Assembly (NCBI GenBank): GCA_024336345.1
Contig: JANFOG010000003.1
Span: forward strand, 3,106,501 to 3,170,500
DNA length: 64,000 nt
Direction: 5' to 3'
Source of the DNA: Mariannaea sp. PMI_226
Taxonomy: Eukaryota > Ascomycota > Sordariomycetes > Hypocreales > Nectriaceae
Of the stretch, positions 1 through 11,061 are shown one piece after another. Made by a program: the position numbers and the translations under genes. The notes under the pieces are model-generated. The model worked only from the letters and a program-made list of their open reading frames with translations, was not told where the DNA came from and did not search any database. The stretch's first letter is position 1, and each line of letters starts with the position of its first letter.

Positions 1-34
1 CCAGCGCTGAATAAAGATATTAATTTATTCACAG

Positions 35-1784
35 GCTCCTGACTATCAAAGGTGCTCCTGAGATCCTCTTTGATAGAGTCAGCTCATACGTCAACCCATC
101 TGGCGTTACTACCAACCTAGATACTGTCACTCGCAACCGCATTGAAGACATCAAAAACACCTGGGCCTCCCAGGGACGAAGAGTTCTACTTCTCGCCCGC
201 AAGGCAGTTTCTAGCACCGTCTTCCCCCCTGGCATGTCTTCCGTGGCTATGGAGGCCGAGATGACGAGGCAGGCATCCTCGGGACTCACTCTGGTTGGCC
301 TTGTTGGTATTGTTGATCCTCCTCGCCCTGAGATTCCAGATGTCGTGGATACTCTTCGTGCAGCTGGTATCCGCATCTTTATGGTGAGTCCATATCCATC
401 CAAACTTCAACGGCTCTGTACTAAGACTAGGGTAGGTGACTGGTGACTTTGCACTTACCGCTCAAGCTATCGCGAGGGAATGCAGAATTTTCACTGCCAA
501 GAAGGTTGACACTGTTGACGATCTGCGCCGGGACTTGACCGTTGACCGGTCGCTCTGCTACCCTGAGGATAGCACTGAAGTCGAGAGACGCGAGGCAATT
601 GTCCTCAGTGGCCCAGAACTTATCACTCTCAATGAGAGCCAGTGGGATCAACTTTGCATGTACAGTGAGATCGTTTTCGCTCGTACGACGCCGGAGCACA
701 AGCTTCGTATTGTGCGAGAATTCCAAACCCGCAGCCAGATTGTGGGTATGACTGGCGACGGCGTGAACGATGCTCCATCACTGCGGGCTGCTAACATTGG
801 TATTGCTGTGGGCTCTGGCAGTGACATTGCCATTGAAGCTGCTGATATGGTTTTGCTTGAATCCTTCTCGAGTGTCGTCGAGGCGCTTCGATATGGCCGC
901 ATGATGTTTGACAACTTGAAGAAGACCGTCGCATATCTGCTCCCTGCTGGTAGCTTCAGCGAGTTCTGGCCTGTCCTGACCAATGTCGCTTTTGGAATGC
1001 CTCAGATCTTGAGCAGTTTCCTCATGATTATCATTTGGTGAGTTATCATTCGTTGTACGCAAGTGAGAAATCTCGCTAACTCGTATAGTCTCTTCACTGA
1101 TGCCGCCGCCGCTATCGCTCTTGCATATGAGGCACCTGAAGCTGACGTTCTGCTTCGGAAACCAAGAGTTCCGGGTAAGGACCGCCTGGTTGATTGGCAG
1201 CTCATCCTGCAAGCGTACGGTGTTGTGGGCGTGATTGAGACGACGGCATCTTTTGCCATGTCGTACTGGTACCTGCAGCGAAGTGGCATTCCCTTTTCCG
1301 ATATTTGGTTCAAGTTTGGACAAATTCCCGACTCGATCGACCCCGACTATTATGCCCAGAAACTGAACGAGGCGAGCTCCATCTATTTTGTGAATCTTGT
1401 AGTCATGTAAGTATACTCCAAGTGCTGCGCTACTACTGGGTGCGGCTTTCGTTATGGAAGGATTCTCTCTAACACTTTGTCAGGCAATGGTTCAATCTCT
1501 TATGTGTCCGAACTCGTCGTCTCTCCATTATTCAGCACCCTCCTTTGTTCAACAAGCGTACACAAAACTTGTATCTCTTCCCGGCGGTCCTATTTGCCCT
1601 CCTCATGGCATTCCTGTGGCTTTTCCCTTCCGTCTTCCACCGCGTGCTGCAGACGGCGACGGTGCCTGTGGAGCATTGGTTCCTGCCCATGGCATTCGGC
1701 ATGGGTCTTATTCTTCTCGACGAAGCGAGGAAATACTGTGTGAGGCGATGGCCTCGAGGTTTCCTCGCTCGCATTGCTTGGTAG
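35..1784 (+). CDS. Na+/K+-type (P2C) P-type cation ATPase alpha subunit, 3' part
   Basis: The gene enters from the left edge. Exons are 35-383, 436-1037, 1089-1406 and 1484-1784 (stop TAG), joined by 51-77 nt introns that all keep frame; base 34 closes an intron that starts outside the window. Visible motifs are KGAPE in the nucleotide-binding domain, DPPRP, MVTGDF, and the hinge TGDGVNDAP, followed by an AAIALAYE segment matching the PAISLAYE signature of animal Na,K/H,K pumps and six C-terminal hydrophobic segments. The DKTGT phosphorylation site must lie upstream. The family is a plasma-membrane ion pump coupling ATP hydrolysis to Na+ or H+ export against K+. The LAYE segment favours type IIC over fungal ENA (IID) or PMA (IIIA) pumps. 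Ion specificity cannot be read here, and no beta subunit is nearby. Confidence 0.9.
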
Positions 1785-4700
1785 TTCGACTTTCATTTTG
1801 TTTGCGGGTGTATTAATTAGGTAGATTTTACTTAGCGGAAATAGCGCAGCGACCATTGAGCCTAAACACTAAGTAGGCCAGATAGAAAATAGTTAGAATG
1901 TTAAATTGAAGAGCTTGTGCATTGAAATATTTAGGGACTGATGTGAAAGAAGATTCGATGAAACTATTTGTATGCTCTGTCGGTTTATTGTGAAGATGAT
2001 GATGATGATGCTCTTTGCATTGGTGCGTGCGGACATCACCCAAGACCCAGTCCTGTGGAAAACTACGACAGAGTGTCTTTGTAGCTAACTTCATACAGCA
2101 CATTAGAAATTCAGTATAATACATCTCAGACATAACAAATATTTTAGTGGCACAAAGTTTGGGTCGTGGGACCCATTGATTTGAAGTTTTTGATCAAATA
2201 TGTTATATTCGATCGGACCAGATCGGCTAGGTGAGGTGCCAAGCCATCAACGCAAATACATGCCCATCCGCCTTGAAAAAGCAATCCATCAATGAAGCCA
2301 AGCCTTATTCAATGAATCCTTATTCCTTCTCGGTGCATACATGATACCGTAGATGACAAGACGTGGGGTGATACATTGCTCAAATCCTTACTCCCTCTCC
2401 CATCTCTCCTCCAGGTCCTTCAGGATCGTACATATGCCACACGCAAAGCCAGTGCCGTTTTCGGAAACAACCAGCGAAAGCCTTTTATACGAATAAGTTT
2501 TGCCGACAACAAAATCGGTCGAGGATTCGTCATACCGGAATTCGATCAATTGATCGGTCCGAGACATGTTCTAGTTCTTATCGGTGCATGGAGCGTTGTC
2601 GCCGCACTCGGTAGGCATAATATTGGGATGGGATGCGACGGGACGGGGGGGAAAGGGGAGGGACTCTAGGGGTTGAATTGAGATTCCCCTGCGATGAGGA
2701 GCACACCTGGTCAGTTAGCAGTCCCATCTATCGACACCTACCCGTCCCAGCTGGGGATGCATTTGTCAGTGTCTTCTTTCTCCTTCTCTGTTTTATCGTT
2801 GCCGAGTGGCTCGTCGCCGGGTCATGTAATTAAACTATGGCTCTATTGCATTCCTGCTTCCGGGATTTCGCAGCTGTGCTGAAAGTCGGTGTCGAGGCAT
2901 ACGATATGTGTACGAAGTATGGGGAGATGTGTCATAAGACCACGGACGACGGCTGGCGCATCGCGGAGCTCAGCGGAGTTCACGTGAGGTAAGGTAAGGT
3001 AGTACGAAGAAGCGAGCACGACACGGGAGGACATATTGTTGACATGGAATCGAACCGACCGGGGCGTCACCGTGCCGACGAGGGCTTTAAATACAATCGG
3101 AGGGAGATCAGATCGTCATATCGTCTACTGAGGCTCAAATCATAACATCACTCGCGGTCAGTGCCAGGACATTGGGCTTTCTTTTCAGCGATATCTCGTC
3201 GGTGTCGACTGGTGCCGGAGGTCGGTCTAGCAGTAGAGGGTGGTATGGTAAATCTGGTGAGCTGACGGGCAATTCCAACCAGGGGATCCATTCAAAGAGG
3301 CTCCACAAGAGGTCGCCTGTTCCCGGCCCCACTATCGGATGATGGCGTTCATGGTCGACACAGGGCAGTAAGACATGGGAGAAGTGGGGATGCTGGATGA
3401 GTAAACGTAAACAGGCCAAGCGATTGATATGATAAATGACGACAACAATTTGGGGCCGGATTGGTCACGTTGCCTGGAGGAGAAGCAGGAAGCGGGAAGG
3501 TGAATAAAAACAGGCAGAGTTAGGGGTGTGTCGAGATGGAGACCAGCCGTCCTTATTATACGACGGATGGTCGGGTTTGTTCAACGAGGGGAAGGCGCCA
3601 ACGCAACGATTTGGGCTGCGAAACCAGGCACAGGAACAGAGAATGCCAGGGATCGACTGTCACAAGGGTCATGAGGACCAGCCAAGGGAAGCTTTGATGA
3701 GGGGGGTCACGGGGCGCTTTGGAGGCACATCGAGGGACAAGGGAGCCAGTCGTTGCCATTGCCAGGCTATGGCGGCATGACACTGGTACGATTGTAAGTG
3801 GTGAGGCTTGGTCGATCAAACCTTCGGGTTATTAGGTACGGTGACAGGCAATAAGAAGGATAGGCTATCAAGAATGAATCAAGCGTGGTTGCATTACTGT
3901 GCTATCAACGACGACCAAAGTTCAAAGGCTAAATCCAGCTTCCCCTCATTCTCCTATGTCCGGTCTTGTTGATCTTTGCGCGAGTCGGGATCGAAGAGAG
4001 GGGGTAGAGCTTTAAGCAGGCCAACACATCAAGCATATCATTTCAACCAATGACCCCTGGGCCTTGGCTATGTGCGGAAAAAACAAGATGGCAAGACGCC
4101 GTCCATCTCGTCACAAGGTTTCACCCATCGCGCATGTTAGAGCGCCGGACAAGTCATCAGGTGAGCCACCAGAGGCGCCCAGGAAAGGACGAATCCGTAG
4201 CCGAAGCCTCCGGAGAGGGGCACCACACCTGACGATCTCGCGTCATTTGGTGATCGGCCACAGTGTGTCCTGCGTAAATTGCCAGCGCCAACACGGCGAA
4301 ATTTGGACAGTATCAGACAGTGTGTGGTACTAGTAACCTTGCAGGTACGACGGCATCCGATTCAAGAGCAACCACCTTGAAACGCACAATCAAGCGTAAC
4401 GCAATCACCACACCCTTCTTTGCCCCTTGCCACTTGTGCCGCTCGTGCCCTCCATCCCCTCGCTAGGTTCATGGTTCGCTTGGCCGTTGAAACTCCAACG
4501 ATTTCGAGCCGCGATTCTTCTTCAATCAATCATTCTTTTCTTCCCCCACGCAATTGATGCAATCAATCCCGGCTTCCTTCATGCTCAGGTCCCCTTAAAC
4601 ATTCACCATCGCAGCTACAGCTCAGACGCACAAAGCCCCCGATCCCAGTGGGGCATGGACAAGCTTTCCCCGGATTTACGCCCCAGTGACTAAGAGTTCT

Positions 4701-5477
4701 AAGTGGGCCTCCCAAACGTGCCCGTGGGAGGCAGACGCAGGTAACGAGGACTGAGCCCACTGAGAGCCCACTGAGAGCCCACTGGGAATCCACTCTGGGA
4801 TGCTTTCTTCCCGTGTTCCCATTCCCTGTAAGTTGCTGAGAAGCATGGACAGGAGAGGATTGGAGGAGTGAAGGAGCTCTCATCGTCACTCAAATTATCC
4901 TACTGCGTCAAGTGCTGTCTCCATATCCGGGGCTAGGCCGAATGCGGTAGTGGGAGGGTGGTCGCCTGAGCGTGGGTACATGGGGACTCACGCTTTCCAT
5001 TGTGTCAATGTCACGCGATCGTCTCCGGTACCTCCTGCTTCAGACCACCAACGACAAATTCACCCCTCACTCGGAAGGCGGCGCACAGCAGAAGCAGAAG
5101 CAGAGGCAGAGAGGCAGGTACAAGGGCAACATCGGACCTTACCCCGCCCGGTCTGACAAGGACCGTGACGGAGGGCGATGGCGGTGACAGGTGCGTTGCA
5201 ATAAACATGTCTCCTGCCCCCCTTCGTTTCTCTTCTTCCATCTCTTCTCTCCACCAACAGTATCATAGCTACTCTACCAAGTAACAATCACCTGCTTTTC
5301 CCCCCAAAAGGTGCGTTACCATCATCTTCATCTGTCCACTGGTCATGGGAACATCACCAGTTACCTGCACTTCTTCCCTCCGGTTCCCTTTCGGGCCAAT
5401 ATACTGACTGCAGTAATAGGCTGATCTCCTGATCTCTCCTGATAACCCCAACACACTTCACATACACAACCGCAATC
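1785..5477. other. Gene-poor intergenic stretch
   Basis: About 3.7 kb with no ORF that looks coding on either strand. It holds a short GAT run near 1993-2010, GGTAAGGTAAGGTA-like fungal promoter words near 2990, G-rich tracts near 2640-2665 and a short tandem repeat at 4756-4786. The last part presumably carries the promoter of the gene at 5478. A non-coding transcript cannot be excluded from sequence alone. Confidence 0.6.
4756..4786. repeat. Short 11-bp tandem repeat
   Basis: Two full copies of CCCACTGAGAG at 4756-4766 and 4767-4777 are followed by a partial third copy. The array sits about 0.7 kb upstream of the gene at 5478. No function is evident. Confidence 0.7.
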
Positions 5478-6303
5478 ATGACAGAACCTCTCACCAAGGT
5501 CGATTCTGCCGTACAAGGCCTGTCCTCCTCTCCCCCAAAAGAGAAGGGCCACCGAAGGCAGAGCTCAAGCGCTGCCGGTGTCATGAACATCAATGACCTT
5601 GGTAAGCAGGCACAATTTCTATTCCTGTTACAGATCCGACCCCTCACTTGTGTTGATACCGATACCGGACTGGGGTCGGATTGGGGATATGGAAGTTAAA
5701 ACACAATAAAGATGCTAACACATGTTCATAGAGTCGCAAGGAATTGACCTAGAACTTGCTCCTGAGACTCAGAAGACGGGATGGTAAGTCTTTTTTTTTA
5801 ATCGTGGCGTCAAATTCATCTTGGGGAGAGCTGTCTTATCCATGTCTCTGCCGCCTACCATAAATGGAAGCTGACAAGTCTGGCTGGCCTACAGGAAGAT
5901 CAACACGAGCCCAAACAGCGTAGAAGATCCTGCCATTCTTAAGCTGCCCCTGACGAAACCACTCGTCAAGAAAATTGATCTCCACTTCCCCCTAGGAAAG
6001 GAAGTAACAGCCCGTAACCTCAAGGGCGTAACACTCAAGGATGCCTTGGATGCAATCTACAAGGCATTCAAGAAGCGGGTATGGGTTCCCCACACCGAAA
6101 TCTCCCACGATAAGAATTGACTGACACACCCGCAGGCTGATGATGAGCTTGACAACCCCTACCTGAAGGGATTCGAGTGGGACAAGGAGGAGTCCTGGAC
6201 TCGCTTGATCGTACATACTCAGTCCCAACCGACCGCAACAACCTTTGGCGCGGCCTCCGGTGGCAAGAAGAAGAAGAAGAACAAGGACAAGGACAATGAG
6301 TAG
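5478..6303 (+). CDS. Conserved fungal protein of unknown function (possibly DUF6699-like)
   Basis: Four exons, 5478-5601, 5732-5783, 5895-6078 and 6136-6303, join in phase to about 175 residues. The N-terminal 45 residues are polar and Ser-rich. A compact domain follows that begins near GWKINTSPNS and includes KIDLHFPLG and GVTLKDALDAIYKAF. The tail is a Lys-rich run (GGKKKKKNKDKD) ending in NE, suggestive of a disordered or nucleic-acid or membrane contacting end. The order Trp, Pro-rich strand, then VTL-D-L-IY resembles the fungal DUF6699 family, but I cannot confirm this. There is no signal peptide or membrane segment, so it is probably cytosolic or nuclear. Start chosen as the first ATG, in a CAATC-ATG-A context. 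The exon structure is well supported by phase; function is unknown. Confidence 0.75.
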
Positions 6304-7249
6304 ATTCCCACCGCCAAATCTGATTATCTGTTCCAATAGTTCCTTCAATTTTTGTTCGTTTCGCTGGGTTCTTTGCGATCGGCGTCGGGGATATTGCGAT
6401 TAGATATTCTTGGCCGGGTGTCATATTCTGAGCGGCTGCTGGAAGCATCGCCGGTGTATTTGTCTTGCTGTCTTAGGCCTCCTAGGCCTTACCTACCACC
6501 CTAGGTTCCATGTTTGTGGTTCCTTGTCTAATAGAGCTCGTTCTCACCTATACTCTTGATTTGAGATTGCTTGCTGATGTGCGTGTGTGTCTATGTATGC
6601 TGGCATGTGTGACGTGCGATGATGAGGCTCATGTCGTTGAAATTAGCACATTTTGTGTCCACTGCAAACCCCCCCCTGCTGAACTAGTGTTCGCCAGGCC
6701 AGTGTTTGATTGAATTCCAGGTGGTCAGAGCTTTTGTGACGGAGCATGAGGTGAGTATTCATGATAACTAATTTGTGTTCTCTCGGGGGAGTGAAATGGA
6801 CGATTCCATTCAAATCTAGTGATTCCGATGCCGATTCCACCGATGACAGAAGTTGATTCCGCTATGAGGGGAAGGGCTGGATGATCTCTTAACAGATTTT
6901 CGCGTTATTTATAAGCGTGATAGTTAGTGTATTATCGGCCATCCACTTATATCTGTCTGACTGAGGCATGGGAGAAGACGGAAACCCGGCGCAGGTGGGA
7001 TTCCGGCTACCGTCGGGCCGCTTATGATCGCAACCATGATCCTCCCAACGCGGAACTGTGCAACCGCAGGCACGGCTTAGATCTGCCGCTGGACGTCATC
7101 CGTGGACGTTTACGTCGGTACTGGGCGTAGTTTAAAAAGATGGGGTGCCGTCGCTTGCTTGAGGTGCAATTCCGGATCTCTCATCGGATAATTGAAAACG
7201 TAGAGGTGATTACTGTCCTCTTGTGAAGCTTACTAAACTTTCCGTTACC
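6304..7249. other. Intergenic: 3' end and hmgA promoter
   Basis: No coding signal seen. The left part is presumably the 3' UTR of the preceding gene. The right part lies upstream of homogentisate dioxygenase and holds a G+C-rich block near 6990-7110. No specific binding site can be assigned. Confidence 0.5.
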
Positions 7250-8741
7250 ATGCCTGTCACGCAGTTTGATGTGAAGGAGAAATACCGATACCAGAATGGT
7301 TTTGACTGCTATTTAGAGTAAGTTTTCTTTTATTTTGCAATTCAGCACCTCGAATTGATTGGCCCTGACACGCCCCAGGTCTGAGGCTGTCGAGGGTTCG
7401 TTGCCCGTAGGCCACAACTCCCCCCAAAAGCCGCCTTACGGACTCTATGCTGAGAAGCTTTCCGGAACGGCTTTCACCGCGCCACGACACGACAATAAGC
7501 AGACTTGGTTGTATCGCATCCTGCCATCTTGCGCTCATCCTCCCTACCAGCCCGATGACGATGCGAAGCCGACAAATGGAGTAAATGACGTCCACGGCAC
7601 CATCCGGGGTACCAAGGATAGCGTCCTGCACTATATTCCCAACCAGCTTCGGTGGGACCCCTTTGATGTTGATCAGGCGAAGCATCTGGACTTTGTCTCT
7701 GGCCTAAGACTTGTCGCAGGTGCTGGTGACGCCACATTGAAGGAGGGGCTTGGCATCTATGTGTATGCTGCTGGCAAGAGCATGGGCGAAAATGAAGCCT
7801 TCTACTCTGCTGATGGAGATCTCTTGATCGTGACTCAAGAGGGTTCTCTGGATATTCGCACCGAATTTGGCTGGATGCTTGTTCGACCTATGGAGATCTG
7901 TGTCATCCCCCGTGGCGTAAAGTTCCAGGTCTCCCTACCAACGGGACCAGTTCGCGGCTATGCTCTTGAGCTCTACCAGGGTCACTTTGTTCTCCCTGAG
8001 CTTGGCCCCATTGGATCCAACGGCCTTGCTAATGCTCGCGATTTCCAATCACCTGTGGCGTGCTACAGCGAGGACTTTGGTGCTACTGCATCAGATGGTC
8101 CTAACTCTTACACTGTGACTGTCAAGTTCAACAACTCCCTCTTCAAGACCGTCCAGTCACACACCCCGTTCGATGTCGTTGCTTGGCACGGCAATTACTA
8201 TCCCTTCAAGTACGACCTCGGTCGGTTCAACACTATCGGCTCCATTTCCTTCGATCACCCCGACCCATCCATCTTCACAGTGCTCTCTGCGCTTTCTCCC
8301 GTCCCTGGCACCGCCATTGCAGACTTCGTCATCTTCCCACCCAGATGGCTTGTAGGCGAAGACACTTTCCGCCCACCATGGTACCACCGTAACACCATGA
8401 GCGAGTTCATGGGTCTCATCCAGGGTGGCTACGACGCCAAGCGTGGCGGCGCTGGAGGTTTCGTACCCGGCGGCGCAAGTCTTCACAACGTGATGAGCGG
8501 CCATGGACCTGACGCCGAGAGTTACGAAGGGGCGAGAAATGCTGAATTGAAGCCGGCCAAGGTCGGAACGGGAAGCTGCGCGTTCATGTTTGAGAGCTGC
8601 TTGATGCTTGGCGTCACCGAGTGGGGATTGAGAACATGCCAAAAGGTCCAGGAAGGTTATAACGAGGAGAGCTGGGGAGGAGTCAAGACGCATTGGAAGT
8701 TGCCTCAAGATGCCAAGGTCAGATCACATTTGGCTGAGTAG
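7250..8741 (+). CDS. hmgA: Homogentisate 1,2-dioxygenase
   Basis: Two exons, 7250-7317 and 7379-8741, give about 476 residues. The first exon encodes [20 protein letters not shown], and the intron is 61 nt. The enzyme opens the ring of homogentisate to maleylacetoacetate in tyrosine/phenylalanine catabolism, using Fe(II) and O2. The sequence shows the conserved [18 protein letters not shown] block, with iron ligands H359 and E365, and the third ligand in SGHGPD (H398), matching the H-x5-E...H pattern of the family. The cupin core ([24 protein letters not shown]) is also present. Length is slightly above the usual 440-450. Fumarylacetoacetase and maleylacetoacetate isomerase, which sit beside it in Aspergillus, are not in this window, so the gene stands alone here. 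Identification is firm. Confidence 0.97.
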
Positions 8742-11061
8742 GAGCCATGCGCTGCTACGGTAGGGGAAACAAAATGGGGTAAGGGCTATCTGGAAAGCCC
8801 GATGGAGACTGATAAGTCCCTGTGTGTAGAGTATTATCATAAATGATGTAGCTGCGAACTAGTACGATGATGGAAATGAAGCGAATACTTTTTTTTTTAT
8901 TTGATATGGCTTTCAAGTTCGTTGGCTTGCGATAAGTTCCTGCGTAAGCGAACGATTCGTGATGTATATCGTAATATTAAAATCTGGGTAACGACGAAAG
9001 CTTTTTCGGTTAAGATGTATTGAAGATTTTCATTTTATATGATCTCATTCGTTTGAATTACTTTGCGTATTTTATGACATTACTGTTTCAGTAATATGAG
9101 GGCGTTTGGATTCAAATTGCTAATGCCAGATGTGTAGAGCCTCCATTGGTAGGTGTTACTACTTCATCCAAGAGAGGCACAGAGTGTGCTCTCGTAGTTA
9201 CCACCTACGTAGCTCAAGCTTTCAAAATGATTCAGAATATGATTTTCAAATATGTGATTCGAAAACTTCTTTTCCATCAAAAGTTATTGTCGGGTACTAG
9301 GCGGTAAAGACCAGTTTCGAAAAGGATATCTACCTCCTTCCTTCTGGGCAATACCCTCGCACAAGTTCTTTGGATGCAGTTTTGATATCCATTTGGACAC
9401 GGCGAACTTCTCAGTGTGTGCTATGTGAATGGGGTTATAATTTCTTTCCGCCTCTATTTGGGCCTGTCTTAGATACATTCTGATTGCTTCTGTCACGGAA
9501 ATCTCGCCGAGTGTATCCATCCACAGAATATATAGGTTCACCGGAGATAGATTTGGCCCATGTGTCGTGGCCACAATATAGCATGCTGTGTTAATGCCTA
9601 CGTGAGTCAATTACATCAATGCTTCTAACCCGGGATGATTAGGTAGATGTAAGTATGATGCTGACTCTGCCCAGTGACCACATTATCACATACATAGGTA
9701 AGCGGGTAGGTAGGTGGGCTCAGAACGCGCAGCCAATTGCTTCCATCGTAGACTGATTAGCTGAGAACCAATAAATCCACTAGGGACCGAAACTTGGGGG
9801 AGCTCGTGTGACCAGTCGGCTACCTCAACTGGAAAACGCCCGATGAAGACAAATTTTGAGGCCCGTCATGCACCTCCTCAAAGGAGTCCAATCGCGTAGT
9901 TTGCTGCCCTGAGTTTTGGCAATGAGACGGAGAAACCTCCAATAATCTATGTTACCAGCTTTCTTTAGAAGCAGCCACAAAGTTGATAACCAGTCCCTCA
10001 AGCTGTTGTTCTGGAAATAAGCGCTGGCTGCCCGAGGATTTGACATGTGATTGCCGACGCGGCTTAGAGAGCTCACGTGGGAAACAAGAACAAACCACTC
10101 CCAGAGCCCAGTCTTCCGGTGGAATGGTCCCTTTCTATGGAGATATTTTCCCTTGCAGGCAGCATTTATCGTCATCTCATTCTCTTCGTAACCCTTTTTC
10201 TCGTCTTCGTTTCCGCCAAACTCTCCCTCTCTCGTCAATCTCGCTTATTACGACGTTCTTCCCAGAGCCCTACGGCAGGGTGTTGCATTGCGCTGGGACT
10301 TCGTCGCGGGGCACAGACCCCAACACCAATGACGTCGGGATTCTGGGGGTGTGACAGCGCTGGCTGCCGGTCATAGATGGCATGGCGGCTTTGGTGAGTG
10401 GCCGATGAAAGCGTCTCCCCTCTATCACGCTGCTGTTTCCTCCGTCATCTCCATCATTTCGATCATTTTATAATGCGATTTTGCTCCTTATTTCATTTCT
10501 GTCCTACCCGTCGCACGCGTGCATAGCGCTTTGCACTTGACATAACCCCACACGCATCTTTTGTTCACAGGCACGATTACAAAGTATGTCGTTCTTTCAC
10601 CACGCGACCGCGCAAAACGGTGGCGTTCCACCATGACATAGTTGTCATAGCTGCCCTCCTGTTCCCATCCCCCGCCCTATCCGGGGCTTGTTTGAGAGTC
10701 GGCAGAACCCAGTACTCGTTGTGTCTATCAACATACGGGCTCCTGGTATCTTTTTTTCATTTTTTTTTTGTGCTCCCTCCCTTGACCCTTGCGACGACAC
10801 TGGCGAGTCAGGTCGCGGTTATACCACTGGAACGAACAAAACTCCAGCAACCAGACCTTCTCCACCACGCAGCGCTCTAGGGCAGGCATCCTGTGAAGGA
10901 GCTTCTAGGCTGCTACTCTCACTTCGGAGCTGTCCCGCACACGCCACATCTAGCTGGCCTTTTTCTGTCTTCTTTCTTTCTTTCTTTCTTTCTGCCGCCA
11001 CTGACCACGCTCTTTTCTCCCCGACTAGGACACTCCTTGGTTATCGCACCTTTCCTCGCCA
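8742..11061. other. Intergenic; one weak minus-strand ORF
   Basis: About 2.3 kb. The left third is AT-rich 3' flank of hmgA. A minus-strand frame at 9284-9610 (108 codons) has no recognised domain and no clear promoter; I regard it as unlikely but not excluded, for instance as a gene remnant. TAGGTAGG-type words occur near 9700-9720. From about 10,600 the plus strand becomes pyrimidine-rich, as is typical of a fungal promoter and 5' UTR leading to the gene at 11062. Confidence 0.5.
10969..10993 (+). repeat. TTTC microsatellite in a 5' leader
   Basis: About five to six TTTC units within a long pyrimidine tract roughly 70 bp before the start codon at 11062. CT-rich leaders near transcription starts are common in filamentous fungi. 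Confidence 0.8.

Noticed and set aside
3036..3062. B-box-like GGTTCGATTCC on the minus strand
   Set aside because: The flanking bases do not form a T-arm and no A box is at the right distance.
8157..8708. 183-codon minus-strand frame
   Set aside because: Antisense to homogentisate dioxygenase; the sense frame carries all catalytic residues.
9284..9610. 108-codon minus-strand frame
   Set aside because: No domain, no promoter-like leader and no in-phase partner exon found; listed only in the gap description.
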